Below, piece after piece: positions 43,676-55,016 of a stretch of DNA of 64,000 nucleotides. The DNA lies in contig OV277869.1 in NCBI GenBank assembly GCA_922989275.2, forward strand, positions 41,028,189-41,092,188. The letters are read 5' to 3'. Numbering within the stretch: position 1 is the stretch's first letter; each line of letters opens with the position of its first letter. Source of the stretch: Gari tellinella (Eukaryota > Mollusca > Bivalvia > Cardiida > Psammobiidae). The notes beneath the pieces are model-generated. The model was not told where the DNA came from. It was given only the letters and a program-made list of their open reading frames with translations, and did no database searches. The translations under genes and the position numbers were made by a program.

Positions 43676-44815
43676 CTGCTTACCATGCTTTATAAAAGGT
43701 ATATGACTTCTATCAAAACGCAAGTGCTATTCGTCCGCAGAATGTAAGCGTCCGCGCGTAGACACATCAACAAATCTCATTTAGAATACTTTTTGGTGTA
43801 AATAAAGAAATAAAGCTAAACGATGGTTGGTTAATTTTAGGCTCTGTCTGGAAATCATTATTCCTCGATATTTCTTTCTTTTTGCAAGTGCGAACTTCCT
43901 GGTATTGCTAGTTTTGTTCAAACTTTGAATTATGATATATTTATTTTTTCGACTAAACGCCATAAAAACAAAAATCATGGTATTTAAAAATGTACGAACG
44001 TATGAAAAATTGTTTTTCTTTTACAGAAAGGTAGATTTGAGGCTGTTTCATGTTTTAAGAATCTTTGAGCTTATTTCACTCTGAAATTTACATTGACTAC
44101 AACTGTTGATTTATTGATTAATTGATCGAGCTGGGGTAAACGGCATTGAGATTTAAAATTATCATATCCAGTGATGCTCACTTATAACGAAAATTATTTC
44201 GTCTTATCCAAACTTCGTCTTATCCAAACAACGAAATTTCTTTGTGAATAGTTTGCATATAAAGGATTTTTTACTTATCATACTTTTAGTACAAAATTGA
44301 TTAGAAGGAAAGAAAGATAGAAAGGCATAGAAATTAAATATGAAATATTTATTTTTAATTTTACCAAATATAATGAATGATAACAATATTAGATTGGCTA
44401 TGACATAAGAAATGCCATTTTTCTTCTTGAAAATTTAACTTGTTACCTTTTTTGTATAAATAGAAAACTCAACCTATTATGAATATTTAATAAGTAAACT
44501 TTATTAACATAAAAGGTTTTTTGTGATATAGATCTACTATGTTGATATAGCATCAGTGGTTGTTATCTTTTTGCAGAATACGGGTGTCAAACCGCAAGAA
44601 GTCCGATCAGACACCCAGTTATTAAGCATCTGATCTGGATCCAAACAAATAAGGTGCCCAGTAAACTAATTAGTTCCAATTGTTTGAATATCTTATCAAT
44701 AGCATATATACAAAACATGTTGGTTGGGTAATGTTTTGTTATCAGAGGTGATGAGCAGCTAAGCAATTAAGTACTGTCACCTTTGTAAGCCACTTGTCAA
44801 ACTGTGATAATGACC
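43676..44815. other. Unassigned non-coding stretch
   Basis: AT-rich; a worn GTCCGATCAGACACC / GCATCTGATCTGGATCC hairpin lies at about 44599-44645. Nothing else recognised. Confidence 0.5.
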
Positions 44816-45145
44816 GGTATGTTGTATTAACAGAACCATTTTACAGGTAGGGACCTAAATATCCAAGGGTCCTGGAAGGTGGAATGTGATAATAACTCGT
44901 TTGGCACCGGAACCTGAAAGTCTGCTAGGGTGCATAAGACAGTCGCAGACCACTTAAATAGACTCGGGAGGGTTCATAGAGGGCAAAAACTGGTCATTAC
45001 TCGACTGGCACTGGAATCCTAAAAGTCTGCGAGGGTGCCGGAGACAGTCGCATACCATTGTAATGGACTCGGGAGGGTCCTTAGATGCCGGAACTATGCT
45101 TAATTCGATTGGTACCGGGGCTACTGGAAATCTGCGATGGTGCCG
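44816..45145. repeat. 105-bp tandem repeat, about 3 copies
   Basis: AAAGTCTGC(T/G)AGGGTGC recurs at about 44917, 45022 and 45127, with ACAGTCGCA.ACCA, AGACTCGGGAGGGT and TCGNTTGGCAC in fixed positions. It is relatively GC-rich for this window. Confidence 0.88.
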
Positions 45146-46103
45146 CGTTAACGAGGCGAGCGCCGTCTTTAATTGATGGATGAAAAGAATTTGATTAAAC
45201 CTTCCTTTTGTTCGCCCAAATTCTCATTAAGTTTCGCCTGTTTATTGAAAACGTCAAGACCCTATTGAGGCGCCCCGCCGTCTTTAAATTTATTTTTTTC
45301 GAGATGAAAAGAATTTAATTAAAATGATCAATAGCTTTGACATACCTAATTGATGACGTCACTAATGAGATTCAACAGGGCAAAGGTGTGAGGTATTCAA
45401 AAAAATGCGTATATGAGTTTTCTTCATAAATTGTCGTCGGCTTAGAAAGAAAATCTGAATGGCTTGGTATAAAACGTATGCGAGGTAAAACCTATCCTAT
45501 CCCCCACCCCATTCTCTGACGGTTCTGTGACATACCTTTCCGATCCAGTGGTCGCTGGGCTGTGCGATCCCGATTATACGGGGTTTTGAGCACAGCGCAC
45601 AGCGCACAGCAATCACGGCAGCTGTCGTCCTCACTATACTACTGTGAGGGATACTTGTGAACTGCCGGTGATGTATGTAATAGTTTATTATCTATATGAA
45701 TATGTGCAAGCATACTTAAAGACTGTAAAACACAATCAATACAATGAAACGTCAATACATCACGCAAAAATATTTGATAAAGGAGCTTTAAAGCAAACTA
45801 AGTTGTCGAAAAACATCTAACTATGGATCTGCTACATGTATTTAACCATTTCCCTTATTCAAGAGCCTTTAACGCATTTAATTACAAACAAATGTGAAAC
45901 TCCACTGAAGAAATCAGTTCTAATTAATGCAGTCATGAACATGGATCATAAGAAATGTTGTCCATATCCTGACAATTAGTAGTTCAAAGCAGGCTGGAAG
46001 TAAAGCAAAATGCGCTTTACTTTCAAATTGCTTTTAGTGGTCACCTTTCTTCACAACTAGAAACAGACTATTTGGTAAAGGTTAAAGGAAATATTATCTA
46101 GCG
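45146..46103. other. Non-coding stretch with a two-copy 110-bp repeat
   Basis: GAGGCG...GCCGTCTTTAA followed by GATGAAAAGAATTT.ATTAAA occurs at about 45155-45205 and 45268-45325. A dispersed AGCAGGCTGGAAGTAAAGCA repeat lies at about 45985-46080. No exon called. Confidence 0.55.
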
Positions 46104-46247
46104 CTCAGTGTTCAGGGCACAACTCAGGGCAGGATTGTGGAGCTAGGCAGCAATATGAACACCGACAGAGAGTATAGACACTTCCCATACCGTCTGAAGA
46201 GGGATGTTTACATTGTAGAGGATGAGTTCCATTTACCGATGTTGTAG
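46104..46247 (+). other. Possible isolated terminal exon or gene fragment
   Basis: A 47-codon open reading (QGTTQGRIVELGSNM...VYIVEDEFHLPML, stop TAG at 46245) has a protein-like composition unlike the repeats around it. It is preceded by acceptor-like TTATCTAG at 46095-46102 and ..CGCTCAG. I do not recognise the family and see no partner exons. It could be a captured fragment or chance. Confidence 0.3.
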
Positions 46248-46507
46248 CATAGCTACTTTATGGCAGCAGGCAGAAAATGCTTCTGAATCATTATTTGTTC
46301 GGAAGAGTATTTTAGCATTACCTTACTAAATTAAACTATAACTCAATCTACGTCATAACTTCTGAAATGTGTGTGCGGATTACGAAAGGTCAGACTACGT
46401 TACTGATTAGTAAGGCTTTGGTAACCGCTCTTATCTCAACATGTAACTCCCTATCATCCCACGCTTCCGTTAGGCAAATTACATAACAACGGATGTTACC
46501 TAATAGT

Positions 46508-47236
46508 GCGCTCACATTTGCTCTACGGCGGCCGTACGGCGGCCGCACGGCGGCCGCAGAGACGTGAAATCGAGAGAATCTTACGGCGGCCGTAGAGATT
46601 CTACGGCGGCCGTACGGCAGCCGCACGGCGTATCCCAATATCTTACAGGCCGTAGAGGTCGCCGTAGAACTATAACGCGGAGTTATAACATTTTTTCATT
46701 TCTACGGCGGCCGTAGAAACACACGCTGCAGAGTGGTTCTACGGCTGCCGTACGGCAGCCGTACGGCCACCGTGCGGCCGCCGTAACTCGATGGTCAATT
46801 TCCCTATTGAGCATTTGTACTTTTGATCATATATGTAAAACATGATTATTATCTAAAAATGGATTTAGATCTTCTTAAATGCTGTCCAAATGTGTCCTTT
46901 GAGTTCATGGTGTTGCTGGACTGATATAAGCTGTGTAAACATGTAGCAAAACCAAGCTGTGTAGCAGGAGCAGCATTTTGGTTGCAAGGTATCTGGTGGG
47001 ACTTCCACGGCGGCCGTACTGCGGCCGTGCGGTCACCGTACGGCAGCCGCACGGCGGCCGTACGTTGGCAAAGATTTTTTAACCCCACCAAAATAAAATC
47101 TCGCCGCGCGGCAGCCGCAGCAAATGTGAGCGCAACACACGGCGGCCGTAGGAATTCTGCGGCGGCCGGGGAATTGCTACTCGCCGTAGAAATGATTAGC
47201 CGTGCGGCCGCCGTACGGCAGCCGCAGCAAATGTGA
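46508..47236. mobile_element. GC-rich element with CGGCGGCCGTA sub-terminal arrays
   Basis: GCGCTCACATTTGCT at 46508 and GCAGCAAATGTGAGCG ending at 47236 form terminal inverted repeats. Each is followed by dense tandem ACGGCGGCCGTA / ACGGCAGCCGC motifs. A further GCAGCAAATGTGAGCGC end lies inside at about 47115-47132, suggesting nested or repeated insertion. Between the GC blocks lies about 170 bp of ordinary AT-rich DNA (46800-46975). No transposase frame. PIF/Harbinger-like organisation is possible but unproven. Confidence 0.8.
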
Positions 47237-48117
47237 GCGAGGCATTAATCGCCTACGTTAATAATATATTTGGCAATTAGTCGGGGTAGGTACAACTAGG
47301 TTGCTGTATTAGAAGTCAGCTTTAGTTAAAAGCATACTAGTTACGTTGATAGGACGCAGCTGGAAAGTGCTTACGTAGCTCTGACGTTCAGTCAAAAGAT
47401 CATTCATTCGAGCTCGTACAGACTGTAAATAAAGAGTGTACGCATTCTGCGAGGGTGGCGAAAACTCATGAGAATAGGCCAAAAGAACAGGGAAAATATT
47501 GTACAGAGTTTAAAGGCTAGAACTGACAGAATGTAGGGATACGAGAGTGAAGAGCTTGTAGAAATGTAGGGCTTGGAGAAGTTAGGAATATGTAGGGGTG
47601 AAGTTAAAAATACTTGAGAAGACAGACCATGCATAGGAACAGACTTGGAAATATAAGTTAGACAGAAACGGTTGGCTTGTATCAAAGCAGATCAACGACG
47701 TGTGGGTTGCACAACGCTAAATGAGTTACAACACTGACTACACTACAATGTGGCGCCTATTATGCGAAGATCTTAGACGAGGTCTACTTAAAACGAAATG
47801 GGAAGTGCAAGTGACATGTCTGGGTTTATCTTTAGGATAATAACAGATACTTGTACAAGCATAGACACATGACTCGATGAGTCAAATCATATATACATGA
47901 AAGCTGACGCTCTACGGGGCAGTGAGCTTTTACTTGAATTACGTTATTAAACCAGTAGTATGTTACTTACTTCTTTCCGATCTGAAAACAAGGTTGAACA
48001 AGGAAAGGATAATTTGAAAAGCAACAACTGCGATATTTTATATGTCACTACTAATGTATCAGGATTACTGTTTTAAATGTTGAAGCTCTATAATATAAAT
48101 ACTGTTATTAATGTTAT
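47237..48117. other. Unassigned non-coding stretch
   Basis: No exon or repeat recognised. A 93-codon minus-strand frame (47404-47685) shows no family signature. Confidence 0.45.
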
Positions 48118-48118
48118 A

Positions 48119-48945
48119 CAGGGTGCCCCAAAAACCCCAGAACCCTAGTTCAAAGGTATTGATTTACTTAAGTAAACAGATACTTTAAAATATAAATGTG
48201 AAGTTTTGTAGATACATCTTTTTTGCATATTTCTGCCAAATTGCATTTAAAAATATTTATTGGTTTTAAAGTTATGAGTATTTTAATGAAGTACCCCTTA
48301 ATCTGTGTTAACATGATATTGGCTTATGTGATTACGCACGATATCTTTTTGCGCTGTTAAGTCATAGTCTTAATAACATATTCAGCTGTTTTATACGTAT
48401 CAATTGTCTCAGAAACCAACACAAAGTGTATGCTGCACATGAAAATTGAGTGTACTCCATTTTAAAAAAACAAACAAACCAACAACAATAGAATATTTAT
48501 TACAAACTGCCTGTCATTTGAGCGTATTTCTTCATGTTTGTCAACGCATATGAGACTAATGGCGGTTTAGATTACGCTTCGTCAGATTATTCTTGTCAAT
48601 CATTTATTTTCGCTGTTTTTTCATTACCAGCTAATCTGTACTGTTTACATCCATGTTGGAACCATATTTTTGTTATGTTTTAAAACAGGACATTTATACA
48701 TTGCCAAAATATTTTGACAGAAAAAACATAAAGACGAGTTGCAAACAGTCAGAATCCAGATCAGACGCCGTGTTACGTGGTATCTGCTCTGGATTCAATC
48801 TGTTTGCAAATATAAGCCAATTTCCCTCCCTATAACGACTCACTCCGAACAACGCACCAAATTGTTCTCCCATTGGGTGTCGTTGTAGAGAGGGAGCGCT
48901 GTATTTACATATTTAACCACGGTTCCGATTTTTTTGGAAACCCTG
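48119..48945. mobile_element. Mariner-like MITE (CAGGGTGCCCCAAAAA ends)
   Basis: CAGGGTGCCCCAAAAACCCC after TA (48117-48118) faces TTTTTTTGGAAACCCTG before TA (48946-48947). Ends of the CAGGGTG.CCCAAAAA type are known from mariner-like elements. The 827-bp body is AT-rich and non-coding. A GATCAGACGCCG hairpin plus a TCTCCGAACAACG MITE arm (48746-48905) has inserted near the right end. Confidence 0.8.
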
Positions 48946-49379
48946 TATGTATATAATAGGCAAGATGTCTAATGATACGAAATAAATATTAAATCTTGTG
49001 AATGTTTCTGTGATTTTTTTTCAAAACTTACCAGCTCGCTTATGGTAAGATTGTTTAAAACAAATGGTTTGGGCTGCTATGGCAACCAAAAATAAACCAA
49101 TCCATATACATGTAATATCATTTTTGACAAGTTTTTGTCCCATTTCCATATTTTCTGTCCATATTTTCTGTTGAAGTTTGGTAGCATTTAGGCCAGTTAA
49201 TTCAGATATGTCGTTTAAACAATTTTCACGGACGCTCGACGCCGGACACCACACGCCGGATTAAACAAACATACAACAATGACTTTATCTCATTATTTTG
49301 TTTATTTCGTGAATTTTGTTTTATTACATATAAAACGTTTCCTCCGACACTCGGACTACAGAAACCGAAACTATAAAAA
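48946..49379. other. Unassigned non-coding stretch
   Basis: Nothing recognised. Confidence 0.4.
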
Positions 49380-50640
49380 GACAAGAGCCGCATGCGGCCC
49401 TAAATCGCTCTCCTGGTACACATGGTTATGGTCTTGGTGACATCAAATAGGGTTAGTGGTTTCGGATAAAGAAGATTTCGTTGTAAATGTATTTAGCATT
49501 CATTCAGCCATATCAGAAAAAACTTAACTACTCATTGACAGTCGTGTTTTAAGCTAGGAAAATTATTTGAAGAAATCTGGAAGAGTGTCACCAACGGATT
49601 ATTTGTATAAATTTATTTTTAATTTGGATCAGCAATCAGTTTTTACTATCAGCCAGCATAGGTAAATTCAACCCTACCCACTGACGGCGATGTTGTTTGA
49701 GATAGGAAGATTATTGGAAGAAAACTGGCAAAGGGTTTCCAGTGAATAATTTGTGTAGAATTATTTTTTAACTTTTTCTTAACAGTGATAAAAGGAAAAC
49801 TTGCCCACCTATTGGCGGCCATGTTTTTAAAGATAACAAAATATTTTTAAAAAAATCATATAGATCATCAATGGATCATTTAGGTAAAATTATTTGCAAT
49901 TTGGACAAGTAGTTTCAGATAAGAAGATTCTTAAAGCTTTCATTATACAGTGATATAAGGAAAATTTGCCCCACCCACTGGCGGCCATGTCTTTAAAGAT
50001 ATCAAAGTTGTTTCAATAAATCTGGTAGAGGGTCATCAATGAATCATTTGTGTAAACTTATTTGCAATTTGAAACCAGTTGTTTCAGAGAAGAAGATTTT
50101 TAAAGTGTTTACTAAACAGTAATATGAGGAAAACTTGCCCAACCAACTGGATGCCATGTTTTTAAGATAACATAATTATTTTAGGAAATCTGGTAGAGGG
50201 TCACCAATGGATCAATTTTGTGCAATTACTTTCAAAATCCGACCAGTGGTTTCAGACAACTACCAGCTATGTTTTTTGAGATAGGCATGTTGTTTTAAGA
50301 ACTCTGATAGAGGGTCACGCATGGAACATTTCGGTAAAATTATTTTCGATTGGGACCAGCAGTTTTTGACAAGAATATTTTTAAAGTTTTTTCAATTTGT
50401 TGCCATGGTAACCATCATTTCAACTGGATGACCTAAATTTGAAAAAAATGAGAGAGAACCCCACCAGGAACAATCCTATGAAGTTTTGATGAAATTGGCC
50501 CTGTGGTTTCCAAGAAGAAGATCTTTAAAGAAAAAGTTTGACGAAGGACGGATGGACTGATGGACGGACGGACGACGACGGACACAGGGCGATCACAATA
50601 GCTCACCTTGGCACTTCGTGCCAGGTGAGCTAAAAAAGAC
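49380..50640. repeat. Internally repetitive element ending in GGCGATCACAATAGCTCACC
   Basis: A degenerate unit of roughly 170-190 bp (GGCGGCCATGTTTTTAAAGAT, then GAGGGTCA.CAATGGATCATTT, then GACCAGTGGTTTCAGA.AAGAAG) recurs about six times from 49540 to 50520. The right end has a GGACGGACGGACGACGACGGACAC run and a hairpin CTTGGCACTTCGTGCCAGG within GAGCTATTGTGATCGCC/AGCTCACC. The same end appears reversed at 42796. I know this style from bivalve genomes; its class is unsettled. Confidence 0.8.
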
Positions 50641-51469
50641 AAGACTTCTCTTTGTGACTTTACGTCAAACTGTTTGTAACTATCATCATTGATATTCTTT
50701 CATTTAATAATAAGCAAAATTGACCAAAGATCTATCTCACACTAAATAACTGTGAATGCAACGGCTGTACATTTTTCGCAAAATCAGTCCGCAACATCGT
50801 TCTGCATTATACAGTTAATCATTTGTTTAGCAGTTCTTCCTGAAGTAGAAAGGATATACATGCATTTCGATACAAATGCTAGTTTGATGCAGTATACAGC
50901 CGTTCAGAAAGTTCCAATAGGATTTATTCTTCATTTCTCGTGTCAGCAACTGCTTATTGATCCCTTATGGAATGATCTGTTTGCAAATGTAAGATGACCC
51001 TCTCCCCTATAACAACTTCCCCCGAATAGTACGCACACTTTTGTCTCCCATTGGATGTTGTTGTCGGGAGGGGGCAATGTATTTGCCCAAACTGTACAAT
51101 AGGCACCATATTATACTTCAAAAAATATGTCTAATGAACCAACAATTTGGTTCCTGAAAGTGACGTCAAGCTGCTCGGTTTGTTTCGGTTACAAACTGTT
51201 TGCAAATGAGCCGTGCCATGACAAAACCAGCCTTGTTGCATTGCGTTATTGTACAGGCTCTGTCACTGAGTTTAGTCTACATTGCCAAAAACGTATATAA
51301 TTCAGCTACATAAAATGATGTAGGTGCATGTTGGTGTCAAACAGTGTAGATAAAGATCAGTCGCTGCGTTTATGACGCGGCGGCTGGCCTTGATCTACAC
51401 TCTTTTTAAATGTTATAAAGCAGGTTTTCTCATTGTACGGCTAAAATGTAAGTCGAATCTCGATTAATA
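50641..51469. repeat. Non-coding stretch with two repeat modules
   Basis: A CCTATAACAACTTCCCCCGAA...GTTGTCGGGAGGGG MITE arm lies at about 51003-51075. A hairpin GTGTAGATAAAGATCAG / CTTGATCTACAC with core CGCTGCGTTTATGACGCGGCGG lies at about 51343-51408. A related GTAGACCAAGACCA / TGGTCTTGATCTACAC hairpin lies at 55099-55146. Confidence 0.7.
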
Positions 51470-53370
51470 CAATTCGAAGGGATAAAACAAAGCATGCCAA
51501 AGCCTCAATCAATGTCATTATTTAACTAATTGTATGTTACAAAGAATAAAACCAAAGTCAAAACTTCAAACTGATGTAATTGTTTAAAGTATTTGCCTAT
51601 TATAGCAAGAAAGCGTATACGTTAAACTACAATGGATGTCATTTTTAACACATTGTATGTTTATAAAGAATGAAGCGAATGTGTCAAACTTTTAACTAAT
51701 GTCATTATCTAACAGAATTGCATCTTAAAGCAAGACAGCGTATACATTATGTTAAACTTCAATCAATGTCATTATTTAACACATTTTATGTTATGAAGAA
51801 GCAATCCGCTATGTAAAACGTCCCACTGATGTCATTATTTAACATAATTATTTGCCTCTTATATCAAGAAAGCGTAAATGCCAAACCTTCAATCAGTGTC
51901 ATTATTTAACGTAGTGAATATTACAAAAAAGAAGCCAGTGTGTCAAAACTTCCAACTGATATCATTATTTAACATATTTGCATATTATAACAAGAGATCG
52001 TATAATGACACACCTTCAATCAAATATCTTTATGTAATTATGTAACAATTTGTATGGTATAAATGGAGAAGCCAATATGTGACAACTTCCATCTGATGTC
52101 ATTATTTAACATAATTGCCTGTTATAGCAAGAAAACGCATATGTTAAACTTCAACCAATGTTGTTATTTCACACATTGTATATTATGAAGAAGGATTCCA
52201 CTATGTCAAAACTTTCAATTGATGTCATTATTTAACATTGTTGCCTCTTATAGCAAGAAAGCGTAAATGCCAAACCTTCATTCAAAATCATTCTTTAACT
52301 TAGTGAATATTATAAAGAAAGAAGCCAATGTGCCAAACTTCCAACTGATATCATTATTTAACATATATGCATCTTATAACAAGAAATCGTATAATGACAA
52401 ACCTTCAATCAAATATTTTTTATGTAATTATGTAACAATTTGTATGGTATAAATAAAGAAGTCAATATGTGACAACTTCAATCTGATGTCATTATTTAAT
52501 ATAATTGCCTCTTATGGCAAGAAAACGCATATTCTAAACTTCAATCAATGTCGTTATTTCACACATTGTATATTATGAAGAAAGAATCCACTATGTCAAA
52601 ACTTTCAATTGATGTCATTATTTAACATATATGCCTCTTATAGCAAGAACACGTATTATGCTAAACTTCATTCAAAATCATTCTTTAACGTAGTGAATAT
52701 TATAAAGAAAGAAGCCAATGTGCCAGATTTCCAACTGATATCATTATTTAACATATTTGCATCATATAACAAGAAAGCATATAATGACACACCTTCAATC
52801 AAATGTCTTTATGTAATTATGTAAAAATTTGTATGGTATAAATAGAGAAGCCAATATGTGACAACTCCAATCTGATGTCATTTGTTTACGCATTTGCTTC
52901 TTATAGCAACAAAGCATATACATGCCAAACCTTAAATAAACCTCATTATATAACGTAATGAATGTTATAAAGAAAGAAGCCAATGATGTAATTATTTAAC
53001 ATATTTGCCTAAAAGCGTTAAATGTAAAACATCAATCAATGTCATTATTTAACATATTATAAGTACCGGTAAGTTATAAAGAAAGAAACCACTATGTCAA
53101 CTTTTTCAACTGGTGTCGTTATTTAATATAATAATTTGCCTCTTATAGCAAGTACATGTACGTGAATATACCTTCATCAATGTCAATATTTAATATAGTG
53201 AAAGTTATAAATAAAGAAGTCAATTTGTTAAAACTTCCAACTAATGTCATTATTTAACATATTTGCCTTTATAGAAAGAAAACGTACACTTCAATCAATG
53301 TCCTTATTTAACATACTGTTTGCTATAAAGAAAGAAGTCAATTCATATTATGTCAAACGTCCAACTTATG
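51470..53370. repeat. 1.9-kb satellite, ~64-bp monomer in an alternating ~128-bp dimer
   Basis: TGTCATTATTTAAC recurs every 60-70 bp about 30 times. Two monomer types alternate: one with TTATAAAGAAAGAAGCCAATGT, the other with TGCCTCTTATAGCAAGAAAGCG. Divergence between copies is moderate. Longer open frames here are artefacts of the repeat. Confidence 0.92.
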
Positions 53371-53867
53371 TCGTTATTCACCATACATGTACTCAACCTT
53401 TTCAATTTGGTTTCTTAGCTTAAAACACATTTCATCGTGCGCATGTGTTAGCTACAATTAGTATTAGTTACGTGTTAGCAGAAAAGGTTAGTAGCAGGAA
53501 GCCAACTATTTGATGAATATGGATATGATTTGAGACCACTTGTGGGTACTATGAAATACGATAAAATGAGATGAAATGGGATAAGCTTTTATAATCAGCT
53601 TTCTAATAATACATAATGAGATAAGCTGTCTAATAAATAATGGTGTGATGAAGATAGCAACTTACTTGACCCCGTGACAATTATCACTGGTAAGAGAGAA
53701 TACTTAAGACAAACTCTGCTTTACTTATATTTTTACTAGCATTATGCTTCACTTTTCCTTTTAATCAGCTTTAAGTGATCACCTGTATTCAAAACAAGAA
53801 ACAAGTGGTGAGGTAATTGGTTTCACCAAATGAGCGTTTTGGGCAAAGTGAACACCGTAAGTATGAA
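53371..53867. other. Unassigned stretch with a dispersed repeat
   Basis: CTTTTAATCAGCTTTAAGTGATCACCTG...GAAACAAG at about 53755-53815 is a copy of the dispersed element behind the 154-bp array. Nothing else seen. Confidence 0.55.
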
Positions 53868-54385
53868 ATGCCGGTCACGACATGCCAATTGCTAAATGCT
53901 TCTTTGCCAGTTGCTAAATAACAATTGCTTGTTTGCTAATTGCTAATTTGCCCGTTGCTAAATGCTAATATATGGCACTTGCTATTTTTATAATGCTTAT
54001 TTGCGAATTGCCAATATGCCATTTGCCAGTTGCTAAATGCTAATTGCCATTTGTCGTAAATCTAATTTCTAAATGCTAATATATGACACTTGCTAGTTCT
54101 TTAATGCTAATTTGCCAATTGCCAATATACCATTTGCCAGTTGCTAAATGTTAAACGCCATTTGTCGTAAATCTAATGCCGGTCCGGACATGCCAATTGC
54201 TAAATGCCAATTGCTTCTTTGCCAGTTGCTAAATGACAATTGCGTATTTGCTAATTGCGTATTAGCCAGTTGCTAAATGCTAATATATGTCACTTGCTAG
54301 TTATATAATGATAATATGCCAATTGCCAATATGCCATTTGCCAGTTGCTAAATGCTAATTGCCATTTGTTGTATATCTAATATCT
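53868..54385. repeat. ATTGCTAAATGC satellite with ~307-bp higher-order period
   Basis: Short variants of TTGCCAGTTGCTAAATGC and AATTGCCAATATGCCATTTG are strung together without gaps. The block opening GCCGGTC.CGACATGCCAATTGC occurs at about 53870 and 54178, giving a higher-order period near 307 bp. It ends about 420 bp beyond the stop codon of IAP-B. Confidence 0.9.
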
Positions 54386-54807
54386 TTTCACTGAAGAGTG
54401 TAGGGACAACAAAGAATTAAGATACGATCGTTTCTGTAAATTGCACAATATTCTTTATCCTTTGTGAATGATGTTTACATACCAGTTTTATGAAACAAGA
54501 ACTAGCAAGTGGCATATTGGCAATTACTAGACACTGCCCGAGCAGCATAACGCTGCCCGAGCAGCATCTATACTTTAGACCCCTTTGGTACACCATAGAA
54601 ACGCTCGATATCATACAAAGGCATATAATAAAACAAAATATTGAAACACAACAGTAAGCCAAAAGATCTTGAAGGAACTTGTTTGAATTTTCACCGTCGT
54701 TAACGACTTGAAAGTCTTCTTAAAGGTCAGTGACTCCCTTTTCCCGGACACAACTTTTTACCGAGTGTTTGTTCGAAGAGCGGTCTTTGTCCAAAAATCG
54801 AAGTGTA
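54386..54807. other. Probable 3' flank/3' UTR of IAP-B
   Basis: Region downstream of the IAP-B stop codon on the minus strand. A direct duplication (CTGCCCGAGCAGCAT, twice) lies at about 54534-54567. I could not place a poly(A) signal with confidence. Confidence 0.4.
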
Positions 54808-55016
54808 CTAACTTTGATACACGCGAACTGTGCCTTTAATAATGTTTCGGCAGATAGGACACGTTTTTAGTCTCAAAGCACATGCTTGACAAGATACCAT
54901 ATGGCCGCACGGCAGAAAAACAACATCGCTCTCATTGTTCAAACATATCTTGCACCGTAAATGGGTCCTATACTTTTCAATCATCTCACTCTGGGACTTG
55001 ACTGTAGCCATCATTT
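54808..55016 (-). CDS. IAP-B exon 4: RING finger and C-terminus
   Basis: Acceptor TTTTGTAG/AAATGATGG, phase 1, stop TAG at 54808-54810. The 68 residues contain CKICLNN..DVVFLPCGHMVSC..CA......CPICR. This is the canonical IAP RING spacing C-x2-C-x11-C-x-H-x3-C-x2-C-x6-C-x2-C, ending in GTVRVYQS as IAPs end just after the RING. An ATG-initiated frame reaching 55062 is intron read-through. Confidence 0.93.

Noticed and set aside
46508..47236. Considered a coding GC-rich gene (A/V/R-rich frames)
   Set aside because: Amino-acid runs such as RTAAVRLPYG come from the repeated dodecamer in several frames on both strands. There is no gene structure.
51470..53370. Regularly spaced repeats considered as a CRISPR array
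   Set aside because: Repeat and spacer are both similar between units, copies diverge throughout, there are no cas genes, and the genome is eukaryotic. This is a satellite.
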